DNA of 30,972 bases from Proteobacteria bacterium UBA6522 (GTDB taxonomy: Bacteria > Pseudomonadota > Gammaproteobacteria > Steroidobacterales > Rariloculaceae), in NCBI GenBank assembly GCA_002434915.1, contig DJLG01000041.1, positions 1-30,972 on the forward strand, in the 5' to 3' direction. Position numbers and translations under genes: made by a program. Of this stretch, positions 17,570 to 26,182 are shown piece by piece (within the stretch, counting starts at the first letter, position 1; each line of letters opens with the position of its first letter). A model generated the notes under the pieces. That model worked only from the letters and a program-made list of their open reading frames with translations. It searched no databases and was not told the DNA's origin.

Positions 17570-18028
17570 TTATTCAATAGACTCATAGGGATCTTCGAAA
17601 CCTAAAGAACCTAGCAGGTCTCTTTCTCTCTCTTCCATAGCCTTTGTATCCTCAATATTTTGATGATCATAACCAAGCAGATGTAATGTCCCATGAACTA
17701 ATATATGCGCCCAATGAGCTGATAAAGCCTTGTCTTGTGCAACAGCCTCGCGCTCGAGAACTGGCGCACAAACAACCAGATCACCAATTAGCTCTGACTC
17801 TTTAGAACCTTCAAAAGGACTTTCATCATAAGGAAATGCTAGAACGTTTGTGGCTCCCATAACGTTACGAAACCGTTCATTAAGGGCAGCACTCTCAATC
17901 TCACCAACAATACGTACAGTCAGTTCGCCAGATCGTTCCTTGCCCAAAGCACATTGAACCCATTCTTTGATTTGTTCACTAAGCGGGATCTTTGTTGATT
18001 CATCAGCGTTTTGAATAATAATTTCCAG
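17570..18028 (-). CDS. ybeY: Endoribonuclease YbeY, apparently starting at CTG
   Basis: YbeY is a Zn-dependent endoribonuclease needed for 16S rRNA 3' maturation and 70S quality control. The zinc motif HGTLHLLGYDH is intact near the C-terminus and the end GFEDPYESIE matches E. coli (GYEDPYIAEKE). A start at TTG 17947 would give 125 aa and remove the normal first part. In-frame sequence upstream encodes EIIIQNADESTKIPLSEQI, which aligns with E. coli VILDLQLACEDNSGLPEES, and there is no in-frame ATG or GTG before a TAA at 18038-18040. CTG at 18026-18028 has AAGGG 6 nt upstream and gives 152 aa (E. coli 155). ATT codons just downstream are alternatives. A sequencing error at the TAA is also possible: an in-frame ATG at 18053-18055 precedes it. 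Confidence 0.88.
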   Translation of the reverse strand: MEIIIQNADESTKIPLSEQIKEWVQCALGKERSGELTVRIVGEIESAALNERFRNVMGATNVLAFPYDESPFEGSKESELIGDLVVCAPVLEREAVAQDKALSAHWAHILVHGTLHLLGYDHQNIEDTKAMEERERDLLGSLGFEDPYESIE

Positions 18029-18073
18029 ATAGAACCCTTATTCTGAAGCCTTCATAATCTTAAGCGAACCATT

Positions 18074-19057
18074 CTAACCTTGGTCTCTACTATAGGCTTC
18101 AACAATCTTCTGCACCAACCTATGTCGAACTACATCCTGAGGATCAAAATGGACAAACTTCACTCCTAAAACATCTTGCAAAATACGATTAGCATGTTTC
18201 AAACCAGATTCCAGTCCCTTAGGCAAATCAGTCTGGGTCACATCTCCAGTCACAACCGCTCTTGAACCAAAACCTATTCTGGTAAGGAACATTTTCATCT
18301 GCTGAACCGTTGTATTCTGCGCTTCATCTAAAATAATGAAGGACTCATTAAGGCTACGACCGCGCATAAAGGCAAGTGGCGCTATCTCAATAATATTACG
18401 CTCTATGAGACGCCCAACTCGCTCATACCCCATCATCTCATAAAGAGCGTCGTACATTGGTCTTAGGTAAGGATCAACCTTTTGAGACATATCGCCTGGC
18501 AAAAAACCAAGTCTCTCTCCTGCTTCGACAGCAGGTCGAACCAAAACAATCCTACGTACTGTACCTGTATCTAGCGCCTCTACACTTGCTGCTACAGCAA
18601 GATAGGTTTTTCCAGTGCCTGCTGGACCAATACCAAATGTTAGATCTTTAGATCTCATAGCCATTGCATAGGCGTTCTGATTAGAACCCCTCGCACGCAC
18701 ATCTCGCCTTCTCGTACGAAAAACCATACTCTCTTGGCGAGCTTCACGGTCAACTCTAGAGAATTCCTGCATACAGAGATGAACACGCTCCGGATCAATT
18801 TCCTCAGCTTCAGTTAAAGAAAACAGCTCTTCTAATACACCCTGCCCTACTTCAATCGATTTTAATGTCCCATCAAGCCTGAAATGATTTCCTCGATTTT
18901 TTATCCGTATACCTAGTCCTCGTTCAATCTGACGCAAATGTTCATCAAACTGCCCACATAAATTAGCCATACGATGATGATCCTCTGGTGCGAGAACTAC
19001 GTCCAGAGAATCACTCTTCTGAGATACTTCAGGCAACGAACTGCTCATCCTGTTCAC
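18074..19057 (-). CDS. ybeZ: PhoH-like ATPase (PhoL/YbeZ)
   Basis: This 327-aa PhoH-family NTPase acts with YbeY in RNA metabolism. The Walker A motif is GPAGTGKT at residues 144-151 and the Walker B/DEAQ motif is SFIILDEAQNT; FLPGDMSQKVDPYLRPMYDAL and TGDVTQTDLPKGLESGL are family signatures. An N-terminal KH-like segment (about 20-75) precedes the ATPase core. The start is GTG at 19057, with AGGA 10 nt upstream, or ATG at 19048, three codons later; the two cannot be separated here. Its start lies inside the miaB 3' end (29-nt overlap with the GTG start), and ybeY follows after a 45-nt gap that contains a five-codon ATG...TAA frame. Confidence 0.94.
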   Translation of the reverse strand: MNRMSSSLPEVSQKSDSLDVVLAPEDHHRMANLCGQFDEHLRQIERGLGIRIKNRGNHFRLDGTLKSIEVGQGVLEELFSLTEAEEIDPERVHLCMQEFSRVDREARQESMVFRTRRRDVRARGSNQNAYAMAMRSKDLTFGIGPAGTGKTYLAVAASVEALDTGTVRRIVLVRPAVEAGERLGFLPGDMSQKVDPYLRPMYDALYEMMGYERVGRLIERNIIEIAPLAFMRGRSLNESFIILDEAQNTTVQQMKMFLTRIGFGSRAVVTGDVTQTDLPKGLESGLKHANRILQDVLGVKFVHFDPQDVVRHRLVQKIVEAYSRDQG

Positions 19058-20378
19058 TTAAAAGACGTCCTCTCAATGAGTTACGCAACGCTTCTGAAAT
19101 TTGCACATCTACAAACTGCCCAATAAGGGAAGAGCTGCCAGCAAAATTAACCCAGCGGTTGTTTTCCGTTCGCCCTGCGAGCTCGCGCGAAGATTTTTTT
19201 GAAAGCCTCTCAACAAGAACTCTCTCGACTTTACCAACCATGTTTCTACTGATGATACCTGCTTGTTCGTTAACTAAATTCTGTAGCTGCTGCAAGCGCT
19301 GCTGTTTAACATCTCGAGAAACATGATCTTCCACAGTTGCCGCAGGTGTTCCTGGACGCTGGCTATAGATAAAACTAAATGACTGATCAAAGCCCACTCT
19401 CTTAATTAAATCCAACGTAGCATCAAAATCTTCCGCCGTTTCACCTGGGAACCCAACAATAAAGTCAGAGGAGATAGAAATTCCTGGACGATTTTCTTTA
19501 AGCGCATCTATTTTTGCAATGTAATCAGATGCTGTATACCCACGTTTCATAAGCTGTAAGATATCATCTGATCCACTTTGTACTGGCAAATGCAGATAAC
19601 TTGCTAATTCTTTGACCTCGGCATAAGCACGAATCAATGGCTCGGTAAATTCACTAGGATGAGATGTCGTGAAGCGTATCCGTTCAATTCCATCAATCGC
19701 TGCAACATAGTAAATTAGCGTGGCAAGATCAGCTGTGCCGCCTGCATGTACCGGACCACAGTAGGCATTAACATTCTGGCCTAAAAGATTTATTTCTTTC
19801 ACGCCTAACTCAGCAAGACCCACAACTTCAGCAATTACATCATCTATTGGACGACTAATTTCTTCCCCACGAGTGTATGGAACTACGCAAAAAGTACAAT
19901 ATTTACTACATCCCTCCATCACAGAAACAAATGCTGTCACCGCAGAGAATTTAGGGGTTGGCAGGACATCAAATTTTTCAATCTCTGGAAAACTAATATC
20001 CACTACACTAGGTTGCCCAGCACGGACTTGGCCAATCATTGTAGGTAGTCGATGAAGCGTCTGTGGTCCAAAAACTAAATCCACAAAAGGAGCTCGGGCT
20101 AGGATTGCCTCCCCCTCCTGACTAGCAACACAACCACCCACACCAATGATTTTATGTGGCTGCTGCTCTTTAAGTTCCCGCCATCTTCCAAGCAATGAAA
20201 AGACCTTCTCCTGAGCCTTCTCACGAACTGAACAAGTATTTAATAATAGTATGTCAGCTTCTTCAGCATGGCTTGTTTCCTTTATATCTAGGCTGTCCAC
20301 CAAAACATCCTTCATTTTGGATGAGTCATACTCATTCATCTGACAACCAAAAGTCTTAATAAAAAGTCGATCTGGCAT
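19029..20378 (-). CDS. miaB: tRNA-2-methylthio-N6-dimethylallyladenosine synthase MiaB
   Basis: MiaB is a radical-SAM methylthiotransferase that adds a methylthio group to i6A37 of tRNAs reading UNN codons. The product is 449 aa. The N-terminal UPF0004 domain has the three auxiliary-cluster Cys residues, C12 (TFGCQMNEYDS), C49 (NTCSVRE) and C83 (GGCVASQ). The radical-SAM motif CSKYCTFC supplies C156, C160 and C163. A TRAM domain occupies the C-terminus (VERVLVERLSKKSSRELAGRT). It begins at ATG 20378 without a strong Shine-Dalgarno site and heads the miaB-phoH-ybeY-corC-lnt run, overlapping phoH. Confidence 0.97.
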   Translation of the reverse strand: MPDRLFIKTFGCQMNEYDSSKMKDVLVDSLDIKETSHAEEADILLLNTCSVREKAQEKVFSLLGRWRELKEQQPHKIIGVGGCVASQEGEAILARAPFVDLVFGPQTLHRLPTMIGQVRAGQPSVVDISFPEIEKFDVLPTPKFSAVTAFVSVMEGCSKYCTFCVVPYTRGEEISRPIDDVIAEVVGLAELGVKEINLLGQNVNAYCGPVHAGGTADLATLIYYVAAIDGIERIRFTTSHPSEFTEPLIRAYAEVKELASYLHLPVQSGSDDILQLMKRGYTASDYIAKIDALKENRPGISISSDFIVGFPGETAEDFDATLDLIKRVGFDQSFSFIYSQRPGTPAATVEDHVSRDVKQQRLQQLQNLVNEQAGIISRNMVGKVERVLVERLSKKSSRELAGRTENNRWVNFAGSSSLIGQFVDVQISEALRNSLRGRLLSEQDEQFVA

Positions 20379-20476
20379 AAATCATTCAGTTATTGTTATA
20401 TAGAAAATTTATGGTTCGAGACTTGAATAGCTCAGGCTCGCTTTCCAATTCCGTTGAAAAATACGTTATAAATTTC

Positions 20477-20923
20477 TTAAAAAGGGATGTCGTCATCGAA
20501 TGGTGTTGAGGTGTCCTGTGGAGCATCCCCAGAACTCTGAGGAGGAGCAGTTGGAGCCGCCCCTTGTGCCGGTGCGCCCGCTCCGGCTCGCCCACCCAGC
20601 ATTTGCAGCTCATTTGCCACAACTTCTGTAGTCCAACGATCGTTTCCTTCGCGATCTTGCCACTTTCGCGTACGAAGCTTTCCTTCAACGTATACCTGAG
20701 ATCCTTTGTTTAAATATTCTCCGGCAATTTCCGCTAGTCGACCAAAAAAAGCGATGCTATGCCATTCGGTCCTCTCTTGCTGATCGCCTGTATTTTTGTC
20801 TTTCCATGATTCTGTGGTCGCAATACGGATATTAGTCACAGAACTACCACTTGGCATAGCCCGTGTTTCGGGGTCCGCTCCAAGATTACCAACCAATATC
20901 ACTTTATTAATCCCTCTTGCCAT
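20477..20923 (-). CDS. ssb: Single-stranded DNA-binding protein
   Basis: SSB coats single-stranded DNA during replication, recombination and repair and recruits partners through its C-terminal tip. The protein is 148 aa: an OB-fold domain (residues 1 to about 112, starting ARGINKVILVGNLGADPETR), a short Gly/Ala/Pro/Gln linker and the acidic tip FDDDIPF. It starts at ATG 20923 with AGGAG 6 nt upstream. In many Gammaproteobacteria ssb and uvrA are adjacent and divergent under LexA control; here they keep the divergent orientation but are 2.4 kb apart, with two unrelated genes between. I saw no CTGT-N8-ACAG LexA box in the upstream gap. A near-consensus -10 (TACAAT on the minus strand) lies in that gap but lacks a good -35. 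Confidence 0.97.
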   Translation of the reverse strand: MARGINKVILVGNLGADPETRAMPSGSSVTNIRIATTESWKDKNTGDQQERTEWHSIAFFGRLAEIAGEYLNKGSQVYVEGKLRTRKWQDREGNDRWTTEVVANELQMLGGRAGAGAPAQGAAPTAPPQSSGDAPQDTSTPFDDDIPF

Positions 20924-21033
20924 GGAAGCTCCTAGTTTTTACATACTGTCTGCACTTGTAATTTAATACATTGTACGCTTGAGAGTGTTTAATTCCACTA
21001 CGTTACCACCTACATTCTGAACTAGTATCGCTC

Positions 21034-22029
21034 TCAACGACGTTGATGCACCATGACAGTCCTACCGCCCACTTCGCCACCAAAAATAACGCCCTGAGAA
21101 TTAGCCGAAACTCCATGGGCACCCGTCGCACTTGAATTATTTAAATCAAATGAGGCATCAGGAATAAACGTAGCGACAGATCCATCAAGTGCGTTACCTA
21201 TACGCACACCCCTCACCCAGCCAGGATTACGTTGTGCATTAGATGTATTATCCGATACATAGATTGTGTCATCTGAGGTTATAAACAAACCAGAAGGCCG
21301 GCCAAAATTTGTCCACTCATCAAGAAAATTACCATTCTGATCAAAGATCTGAATCCGATTATTATTACGATCGCCAACAAATAATCTACCTGTGGAGTCC
21401 ATAGCTAAAGCATGGGGAATGAGAAACTCACCAGGACCAGATCCAGTCATACCCCAACTATCAATGAATCTGCCTTCTGCCGAAAACCGGACAATACGAT
21501 TGTTACCATCTGGTGAATGTCCATCAGATACAAAAATATCCCCATTTTTTGAGACAACAACGTCCGTCGGTTCACTAAAATATTCTGGGCCAACACCTGA
21601 AACGCCTGGTTGGCCTAGAGTCATCAAGACCTCCCCATCGGAGTTAAACTTGAATACCTGATTCCCCCGTTCGCCTTCCCCACCAGCATCGGTAACCCAA
21701 ATATTTCCATCAGAATCAACATAAATTCCATGTGGAAAAACAAACATACCTTCACCAAAACTCTTCACCCAACGTCCATTTTCATCATACATATGGATAG
21801 GAGCTAAATTCTGGGCATCCACACAGCTATTCTGGCCGCATCTCTCCGCTAGCCAAATATTTCCCTCAGCATCCGGGTGAGTCCAGCTAACAGAACCCAT
21901 ATCTCTACCAGGAGGATCTGCCCAAGTAAGGTTCTGAATATAAAGATCATCTTGAGCTTTTACTAACGTCGAAATTAAAGCAAAAAGAAGAAAAAATTTT
22001 GAATTATTCAAAATAAAAAAGCGAAGCAT
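21034..22029 (-). CDS. Exported NHL-repeat beta-propeller protein
   Basis: From ATG at 22029, with CAGGAG about 6 nt upstream, the protein is 331 aa; a longer TTG-start frame would only place extra residues ahead of the signal. Residues 1 to about 25 form a Sec signal peptide (FFLLFALISTLVKA, cleavage before QDD). The mature part repeats the NHL pattern: FVFPHGIYVDSDGNIWVTDAG, FSEPTDVVVSKNGDIFVSDGH, FLIPHALAMDSTGRLFVGDR, RPSGLFITSDDTIYVSDN and a final AHGVSANSQGVIFGGEV, suggesting a six-bladed propeller. It resembles proteins annotated as peptidyl-alpha-hydroxyglycine amidating lyase-like, but I cannot confirm catalysis. C53-C59 region cysteines (ERCGQNSC) could form a disulphide in the periplasm. 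It is divergent from the DUF6152-type gene and lies between ssb and uvrA. Confidence 0.82.
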   Translation of the reverse strand: MLRFFILNNSKFFLLFALISTLVKAQDDLYIQNLTWADPPGRDMGSVSWTHPDAEGNIWLAERCGQNSCVDAQNLAPIHMYDENGRWVKSFGEGMFVFPHGIYVDSDGNIWVTDAGGEGERGNQVFKFNSDGEVLMTLGQPGVSGVGPEYFSEPTDVVVSKNGDIFVSDGHSPDGNNRIVRFSAEGRFIDSWGMTGSGPGEFLIPHALAMDSTGRLFVGDRNNNRIQIFDQNGNFLDEWTNFGRPSGLFITSDDTIYVSDNTSNAQRNPGWVRGVRIGNALDGSVATFIPDASFDLNNSSATGAHGVSANSQGVIFGGEVGGRTVMVHQRR

Positions 22030-22072
22030 AGCTACTCCTGTTCTAATGACGATCAAATCTATCTGGATTAGG

Positions 22073-22090
22073 ATACCATTCGAATAGTAT
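22073..22090. promoter_or_regulatory. 18-bp near-palindrome, candidate operator for a divergent pair
   Basis: ATACCATTCGAATAGTAT is a perfect palindrome apart from one mismatched pair (C at 22077 against A at 22086), centred between 22081 and 22082. It sits 43 nt upstream of the NHL-protein ATG and 44 nt upstream of the DUF6152-type ATG, almost at the middle of the 105-nt divergent gap. This is where a dimeric regulator would control both genes. No regulator gene lies next to it, and no binding data are implied. Confidence 0.45.
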
Positions 22091-22134
22091 TAGCCCGCAC
22101 TATTACAGTATTGCAGAAGCTAGGGAGACGCTTT

Positions 22135-23169
22135 ATGAAGCATATGAGTACGATCATCATGATGCTCGTTCTAACCACAACAGTCTCTGCTCATCATAGC
22201 GATGCCGGTCTAGATGTTGATTCTATTCTTGCATTTGAAGGGACAGTGACTGAATTTGGATTCAGAAATCCCCATGTTTATGTTGATATGGAAACAATGC
22301 AAAGTGGCGAACCCGTAATTTGGTCCTTACAGATGGGTACAGCTAACGGACTAAGAAGACGCGGTTGGACCAATGAGACATTAGTCCCAGGCGATAGAGT
22401 TTTTGTGCGAGTTCATCCAGCATTAGATGGTCGACCCTATGCAGTGGTTGAATCCATTCAAAAGCAGGGCGGATTAATGCTAGCTGGTGGCGTAACACTA
22501 CAGGATGCCTCTAATGATCCAGAAGTACCTCCTGAGTCTGATAGCATAGCTGGCATATGGCGTGTAGACGCTACAAAGCTTGTTGCGTATCCAGGCGGAT
22601 TTGATGGTTTTTTCCATGCCAATCTCAAACTAACGGAACAAGGTGCAGCAGCCCAATCTAGCTATGACCCCCTTTCCGCAGAAAACCCTGAGTCAACATG
22701 TCTTGGTCGACCTACTCCCGGTGCGATTGTTTCAACCACCTTTTATCTACTAGAAATTCAAATCGAAGAAAACTTAGATAGTCCAATTATTATTCGAAGC
22801 GAATATTTTGATGAAGAACGCATAATTTATATGGATGGCCGAGAACACCCACCTGCTACTGAACGATTATCGACTGGACATTCAATAGGGCGCTGGGAAG
22901 AAGACACCCTCGTTGTAGATACAACTAATTTTACAGATCATCGATCTCCTTACCAGATTGGCGTTCCGTCAGGCATACGCAAGCATGTGATAGAACGTTA
23001 TAGGCTTATATCTAATGGCACTCGCATGATTGTTGAATTTACTCTTGATGATCCTGATTACATTGCAGAACCAATGACCCACCAAAGAGAATTAATCTAT
23101 TCGCCACAAGAGCAATTCTTTTCATTCAATTGTGATCTAAACGCTTCAGGACGGTTTGTTAGACCGTAA
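22135..23169 (+). CDS. Exported DUF6152-type protein of unknown function
   Basis: From ATG at 22135, with AGGGAG 7 nt upstream, the product is 344 aa. Residues 1-19 are a signal peptide (MSTIIMMLVLTTTVSA, cleavage before HHSDAG). The N-terminal part, about residues 20-115, is DUF6152-like: AHHS start, LAFEGTVTEFGFRNPHVYVDM, then WSLQMGTANGLRRRGWTNETLVPGDRV. A second part (about 140-344) includes GRWEEDTLVVDTTNFTDHRS and ERYRLISNGTRMIVEFTLDDP, a pattern I recall from exported hypothetical proteins of Acidobacteria and marine Gammaproteobacteria. The function is unknown. It is divergent from the NHL-propeller gene and both are exported, so they may share a periplasmic process; that is inference. 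Confidence 0.8.
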   Translation: MKHMSTIIMMLVLTTTVSAHHSDAGLDVDSILAFEGTVTEFGFRNPHVYVDMETMQSGEPVIWSLQMGTANGLRRRGWTNETLVPGDRVFVRVHPALDGRPYAVVESIQKQGGLMLAGGVTLQDASNDPEVPPESDSIAGIWRVDATKLVAYPGGFDGFFHANLKLTEQGAAAQSSYDPLSAENPESTCLGRPTPGAIVSTTFYLLEIQIEENLDSPIIIRSEYFDEERIIYMDGREHPPATERLSTGHSIGRWEEDTLVVDTTNFTDHRSPYQIGVPSGIRKHVIERYRLISNGTRMIVEFTLDDPDYIAEPMTHQRELIYSPQEQFFSFNCDLNASGRFVRP

Positions 23170-23292
23170 TCTTAACTTGTAACAATAAGGTAGCCTATCA
23201 CTGGTTTTAAGCACCATTCCTCTTCCGTACCTTCAGACACTATGCGCTCCATATAGATATCTTTGCGTGGCAGTTTTATGACATCGTATAGT

Positions 23293-23319
23293 AGGGGATT
23301 ACCTAAATTAAAGTCCCCT
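23293..23319 (+). promoter_or_regulatory. Stem-loop immediately upstream of the uvrA start
   Basis: AGGGGATT (23293-23300) can pair with AGTCCCCT (23312-23319), eight pairs including one T-G wobble, with an 11-nt loop. It is followed by TTTG and the uvrA ATG at 23325. It could be a weak terminator of the gene upstream or an mRNA hairpin affecting uvrA translation. The GGGGA that might otherwise act as a ribosome site is inside the stem. Confidence 0.4.
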
Positions 23320-23324
23320 TTTGC

Positions 23325-26147
23325 ATGTCTACAACCCACATACAAATACGCGGTGCAAGAACACATAACTTAAAGGGCATAGACCTTGACCTACCACGAA
23401 ACCAGCTTATTGTAATTACAGGTCTATCCGGATCAGGAAAGTCGTCACTAGCGTTCGATACAATCTATGCTGAGGGACAGCGCCGATATGTTGAGTCTTT
23501 ATCAACATACGCAAGACAGTTTCTCTCTGTCATGCAAAAACCTGAAGTTGACTATATTGATGGTCTTTCACCCGCTATCTCAATAGAGCAAAGGCTATCC
23601 TCGCATAACCCCCGTTCTACCGTTGGCACTATTACCGAGATCTATGATCATCTGCGACTGCTATTTGCGCGCTCGGGCATCCCTCACTGTCCAAAACATA
23701 AAATAGCTCTAAACGCGCAAAGCATTTCCCAAATGGTCGATCAGGTGATGACCTTTGAGGAGGGCACCAGGATTATGCTGCTCGCTCCTATTATTAGCTC
23801 TAAAAAAGGAAAGCACACCGAAATCATTAAAGACTTAAGAATGCGAGGTTTTATAAGAGCGCGTATTGATGGCACTGTCTATGAATTGGAGGATATGCCA
23901 AATATTGGGCGTAATGAAAAACATACTATAGAAGTGGTAATAGACCGCCTCAAAGTGCGTTCAGAACTGCGACTTCGCCTAGCAGAATCATTCGAAACAG
24001 CACTCGCATTATCAGGCGGCGTGGCTCGATTAGCCTTAATGGATAACTCCATAGAAGAAAAAATCTTTTCTGATAAGTTTGCTTGCCCTACCTGTGGTTA
24101 TGGAATCTCAGAACTAGAGCCTAGACTTTTTTCATTTAATAACCCAGCCGGAGCATGCCAAGACTGCGATGGGCTCGGCTTACACCAATTTTTTGATCAA
24201 AAACTAGTCGTTCGATACCCTCACTTATCATTGGCAGGTGGCGCTGTTCGGGGTTGGAACCGTCACAATACACATTACTTTCAGCTCATTAAATCCCTTG
24301 CAACCCACTATTCCTTTGATATTGATACACCATTTGAAAAACTTACAGATACTATCCGTAAGGTTATTCTTTATGGCAGCGGGGAAGAAAAAATTAAGTT
24401 TGATTACCTGAGTACACAGGATGACGAGAGCGACTGGTGCCATGCTTTTGAAGGCATCATTCCAAACATGCAACGTCGATACAAAGAAACCGAGTCCAGT
24501 GCAGTCCGTGAAGAGCTTAGCAAATATCAAGGCGTCCAGGCATGCGAAAGATGCCAAGGATCCCGGTTGAATGATGCAGCACGTAATGTATTAGTGCATA
24601 ACCATGCAATACATGCCATTACAGAACAAACCGTAGGCACTTCATTTCAATTTTTCTCTAAACTAAAACTTTCTGGTTGGCGCGGTGAAATTGCAGATAA
24701 GATCGTACAAGAAGTACGCAGTCGTCTAGGCTTTCTTGTAGATGTTGGGCTTGATTACCTTACTCTTGATCGGAGTGCAGATACCCTTTCTGGGGGTGAA
24801 TCACAACGTATTCGTCTAGCCAGCCAGATCGGATCAGGTCTCATGGGCGTTATTTACATACTGGATGAACCATCGGTTGGCCTCCATCAAAGAGATCATC
24901 AAAGATTATTAGAGACTCTCCAACAATTACGTGATCTAGGGAACACGGTTATAGTTGTGGAACATGATGCAGAAACGATACTTGCAGCAGATCATGTGAT
25001 TGACCTAGGCCCTGGTGCTGGAATCCATGGAGGCAGCATAATTGCTGAAGGTACCCCAGAGGATATTAAGGCAACAACTTCCTCACTGACCGGCCAATAC
25101 CTAAGCAAAAAACTAGAAATCCCTTTTCCAAAAAAACGTCGGCAATATGATTCCCAAGCAGTATTGAGCATCCGCGGCGCCTGCGGAAATAATCTAAAAA
25201 ATATCAATGTTGATATACCCCTTGGTCTAATGACCTGTGTTACTGGCGTATCAGGGTCTGGTAAGAGTACGCTCATAAATGACACTCTTTATCGCCTCAC
25301 CGCTGAAAAAATAAATAAGAGAAGCTATGACTCCGCACCCTTTAAAAAGGCCTATGGCCTAGAACTTGTTGATCGCGTAATAGATATAAATCAAAACCCT
25401 ATCGGACGGACGCCCCGCTCTAACCCTGCAACTTATACCGGTCTTTTTACACCTCTTCGAGAATTATTTTCTGCAACTCAGGAATCGAGGTCTCGGGGCT
25501 ATAAGCCTGGTCGCTTTAGTTTCAACGTTAAAGGTGGGCGCTGTGAAACATGTCAAGGAGATGGAGTCATAAAGGTAGAAATGCATTTTTTACCAGATAT
25601 ATATGTTTCCTGTGATCTTTGTAATGGTAGGCGATATAACAGAGAAACCCTTGAAATTCGTTATAAAGGAAAAAATATTCATGAAGCATTAGAAATGACG
25701 GTTGAAACGGCGCTTGAATTTTTCCGTAATGTACCAAAAATAAAGATAAAACTAGAAACATTAATGGCCGTTGGTCTTTCTTACGTTCAACTCGGACAGA
25801 ACGCAACAACATTATCTGGAGGAGAAGCACAACGAATAAAACTTGCTAAAGAACTATCCAAACGCAGCACTGGTTCAACCCTGTACATTCTCGATGAACC
25901 AACTACTGGACTTCATTTCCATGATATTGCCCAATTGCTTGAAGTCTTATATGCGCTTAGGGATCAAGGCAATACTATTGTAATAATTGAGCACAATCTG
26001 GAAGTCATAAAAACTGCTGATTGGATTATTGATCTGGGCCCGGAGGGTGGGCTAAAAGGTGGAAATGTTCTCGCTACAGGCTCACCAAAAGCAGTTTCAA
26101 AAAATCAAGAATCCTATACCGGAAAATGTCTAGCAAAAATGTTTTAG
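23325..26147 (+). CDS. uvrA: Excinuclease ABC subunit A
   Basis: UvrA is the damage-sensing ATPase of nucleotide excision repair, acting as a dimer with UvrB. The 940-aa length equals E. coli UvrA. It has two ABC modules: Walker A GLSGSGKS (residues 33-40) and GVSGSGKS in the second half, with signatures LSGGESQRIRLA and LSGGEAQRIKLA and Walker B regions VIYILDEPSVGLHQRD and LYILDEPTTGLHFHD. Zinc modules are present: CPTCGYG with CQDCDGLG, and CETCQGDG with CDLCNGRRY. ATG at 23325 gives the family N-terminus (IQIRGARTHNL) but has no Shine-Dalgarno site; a hairpin ends 5 nt before it. A 155-nt gap separates it from the upstream gene. No LexA box was seen. Confidence 0.97.
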   Translation: MSTTHIQIRGARTHNLKGIDLDLPRNQLIVITGLSGSGKSSLAFDTIYAEGQRRYVESLSTYARQFLSVMQKPEVDYIDGLSPAISIEQRLSSHNPRSTVGTITEIYDHLRLLFARSGIPHCPKHKIALNAQSISQMVDQVMTFEEGTRIMLLAPIISSKKGKHTEIIKDLRMRGFIRARIDGTVYELEDMPNIGRNEKHTIEVVIDRLKVRSELRLRLAESFETALALSGGVARLALMDNSIEEKIFSDKFACPTCGYGISELEPRLFSFNNPAGACQDCDGLGLHQFFDQKLVVRYPHLSLAGGAVRGWNRHNTHYFQLIKSLATHYSFDIDTPFEKLTDTIRKVILYGSGEEKIKFDYLSTQDDESDWCHAFEGIIPNMQRRYKETESSAVREELSKYQGVQACERCQGSRLNDAARNVLVHNHAIHAITEQTVGTSFQFFSKLKLSGWRGEIADKIVQEVRSRLGFLVDVGLDYLTLDRSADTLSGGESQRIRLASQIGSGLMGVIYILDEPSVGLHQRDHQRLLETLQQLRDLGNTVIVVEHDAETILAADHVIDLGPGAGIHGGSIIAEGTPEDIKATTSSLTGQYLSKKLEIPFPKKRRQYDSQAVLSIRGACGNNLKNINVDIPLGLMTCVTGVSGSGKSTLINDTLYRLTAEKINKRSYDSAPFKKAYGLELVDRVIDINQNPIGRTPRSNPATYTGLFTPLRELFSATQESRSRGYKPGRFSFNVKGGRCETCQGDGVIKVEMHFLPDIYVSCDLCNGRRYNRETLEIRYKGKNIHEALEMTVETALEFFRNVPKIKIKLETLMAVGLSYVQLGQNATTLSGGEAQRIKLAKELSKRSTGSTLYILDEPTTGLHFHDIAQLLEVLYALRDQGNTIVIIEHNLEVIKTADWIIDLGPEGGLKGGNVLATGSPKAVSKNQESYTGKCLAKMF

Positions 26148-26182
26148 CGTTGAAGAGCAATTAACGAGACCTTAACCTCAGT

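Noticed and set aside
20410..20425. GGTTCGAGACT, resembling a tRNA T-loop
   Set aside because: No matching acceptor stem, D-arm or anticodon arm could be found around it in the 98-nt gap.
20386..20688. 100-codon minus-strand frame overlapping ssb
   Set aside because: It lies largely inside ssb in another frame; the low-complexity residues come from the ssb linker.
20924..21000. Possible LexA (SOS) box upstream of ssb, from ACTGTCTGCACTTGTAA
   Set aside because: The second half-site does not read ACAG, so it falls short of CTGT-N8-ACAG. The uvrA gap also lacks a match.
23172..23366. 64-codon minus-strand frame in the gap before uvrA
   Set aside because: It overlaps the certain uvrA start, has no recognisable domain or ribosome site, and the composition looks like non-coding sequence plus antisense of uvrA.
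24228..24557. 109-codon minus-strand frame inside uvrA
   Set aside because: Antisense to conserved UvrA sequence; no start signal or recognisable domain.
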